A program made the position numbers and the translations under genes. A stretch of 12,972 nt of DNA from JBDKTH01 sp964558295. GTDB lineage: Bacteria > Planctomycetota > Planctomycetia > Pirellulales > Thermoguttaceae. Under the pieces are notes generated by a model. The model saw nothing but the letters and a program-made list of their open reading frames with translations, had not been told where the DNA came from and did no database searches. Location: positions 1 through 12,972 of the forward strand of contig CAZLDQ010000161.1 in assembly GCA_964558295.1 (NCBI GenBank), given 5' to 3'. Below are positions 12,503-12,972 of this stretch, one piece after another (the stretch's first letter is position 1; every line of letters begins with the position of its first letter).

Positions 12503-12855
12503 GACTGACCTGCGGCATCCTGTGCGCCGACTCTATCCGCTCAGTCCTAGCGATACACAACTGCCTAATCGGCCAACCAACGCCGACAGAACAGGAATAA
12601 TCGCTAGAATCTCGATAGCAACCGCCTTTTGCGCAATCGTTATAGCCTTACAGTCTTGCCGATCCACCCAAACCCCCCGGTTTACCACTCCTCCGTGGCA
12701 AACGACTGAGGGGATGGTAGCCATGACGTAGCGCGATCTTCGCGTCCTTGACGGTTGATCTTTCTCCTTTCTCATCTGGAGGAATCACTCTTCCGACCAG
12801 CATGCCAACCCCTTATTAGAGAGAGGTAAGCAAGATTAGTTGGCGCCGGGGATTG
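12503..12855. other. Intergenic region upstream of the BBP7-like gene, no gene seen
   Basis: About 350 bases with no reading frame I can support on either strand: the frames present are short, Arg/Ser/Thr-rich and without ribosome sites. It is less GC-rich than the genes around it. It must hold the promoter of the BBP7-like gene, but I found no pair of boxes good enough to name. Confidence 0.5.
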
Positions 12856-12886
12856 CGCAAACGAAACGGCCGGCTTGCGCCGGCCG
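12856..12886 (-). terminator. Minus-strand terminator near the right edge
   Basis: CGGCCGGC (12867-12874), loop TTGC, GCCGGCCG (12879-12886): eight perfect pairs. On the minus strand it is followed by TTTCGTTTGCGC, a rho-independent layout. It implies a minus-strand transcript arriving from beyond the right edge. The GC-rich 86 bases after it (12887-12972) show no convincing gene end; they could be 3' untranslated sequence or the end of an RNA I cannot identify. Confidence 0.65.
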
Positions 12887-12972
12887 CTCGCGGGTGGAGG
12901 TTCGACGGCAAGACGCCGGGGGACGAGGCCGGGGTGGCGGCCCCTGGGCCCGGCGTGGGGCGGTGTAGGCCG

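Noticed and set aside
12887..12972. A tRNA, SRP RNA, tmRNA or RNase P RNA at the right edge
   Set aside because: GGTTCGAC-like bases occur but no cloverleaf or conserved core of those RNAs can be folded or recognised.

Overview
This is a GC-rich chromosomal window that reads as a planctomycete, most likely the Pirellulales/Thermogutta side of the phylum. The evidence is gene content: a BBP7-type outer-membrane beta-barrel protein, a DUF1570 protein, a DUF1080 protein paired with a Tat-exported Gfo/Idh/MocA oxidoreductase, a TIM-barrel sugar isomerase/epimerase, and a conserved hypothetical of a kind I associate with planctomycetes. Family assignments come from reading the translations; no database search was possible.

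Layout. At 1-709 (+) is the 3' part of a sugar phosphate isomerase/epimerase-like gene, closed by a strong rho-independent terminator. At 914-2374 (+) is a secreted DUF1570 protein with a gluzincin-like HExxH...E motif. At 2448-4404 (-) are a Gfo/Idh/MocA oxidoreductase and a DUF1080 protein, 19 bases apart and both with export signals. With the isomerase they resemble the parts list of 3-keto-glycoside breakdown. At 4441-5013 there is no intact gene: this stretch holds a palindrome, the wreck of a polytopic membrane protein, and an 85-bp element bounded by 13-bp perfect inverted repeats.

The core of the window, 5014-10395 (-), is a nickel uptake locus. In transcription order it is nikR (RHH repressor with all four Ni ligands at canonical spacing), nikK (DUF4198), nikM (N-terminal Met-His-Ile-His, plus His66), nikL, nikQ (EcfT), nikO (ABC ATPase), then a hypothetical protein. 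A good promoter lies before nikK, with a NikR-like dyad over its -10. A second promoter before nikR sits inside a 14+14-bp dyad. The expected circuit is that scarce nickel frees the nikK promoter, NikK/NikL capture or pass on Ni at the outer face, NikM carries it, and NikQ/NikO energise transport. The metal is called nickel because of NikR.

At 10679-12487 (-) are a BBP7-like outer-membrane protein and a DUF486 small membrane protein, ended by a clear terminator. At 12488-12972 there is no gene I can support, only a minus-strand terminator that should close a gene lying beyond the right edge.

A recurring oddity is 7-nt periodicity. A run of about 18 heptads (8088-8213) encodes the whole N-terminal part of the NikL signal peptide; a heptad tract lies downstream of the DUF486 gene; a 14-bp duplication forms the 3' end of the DUF1570 gene.
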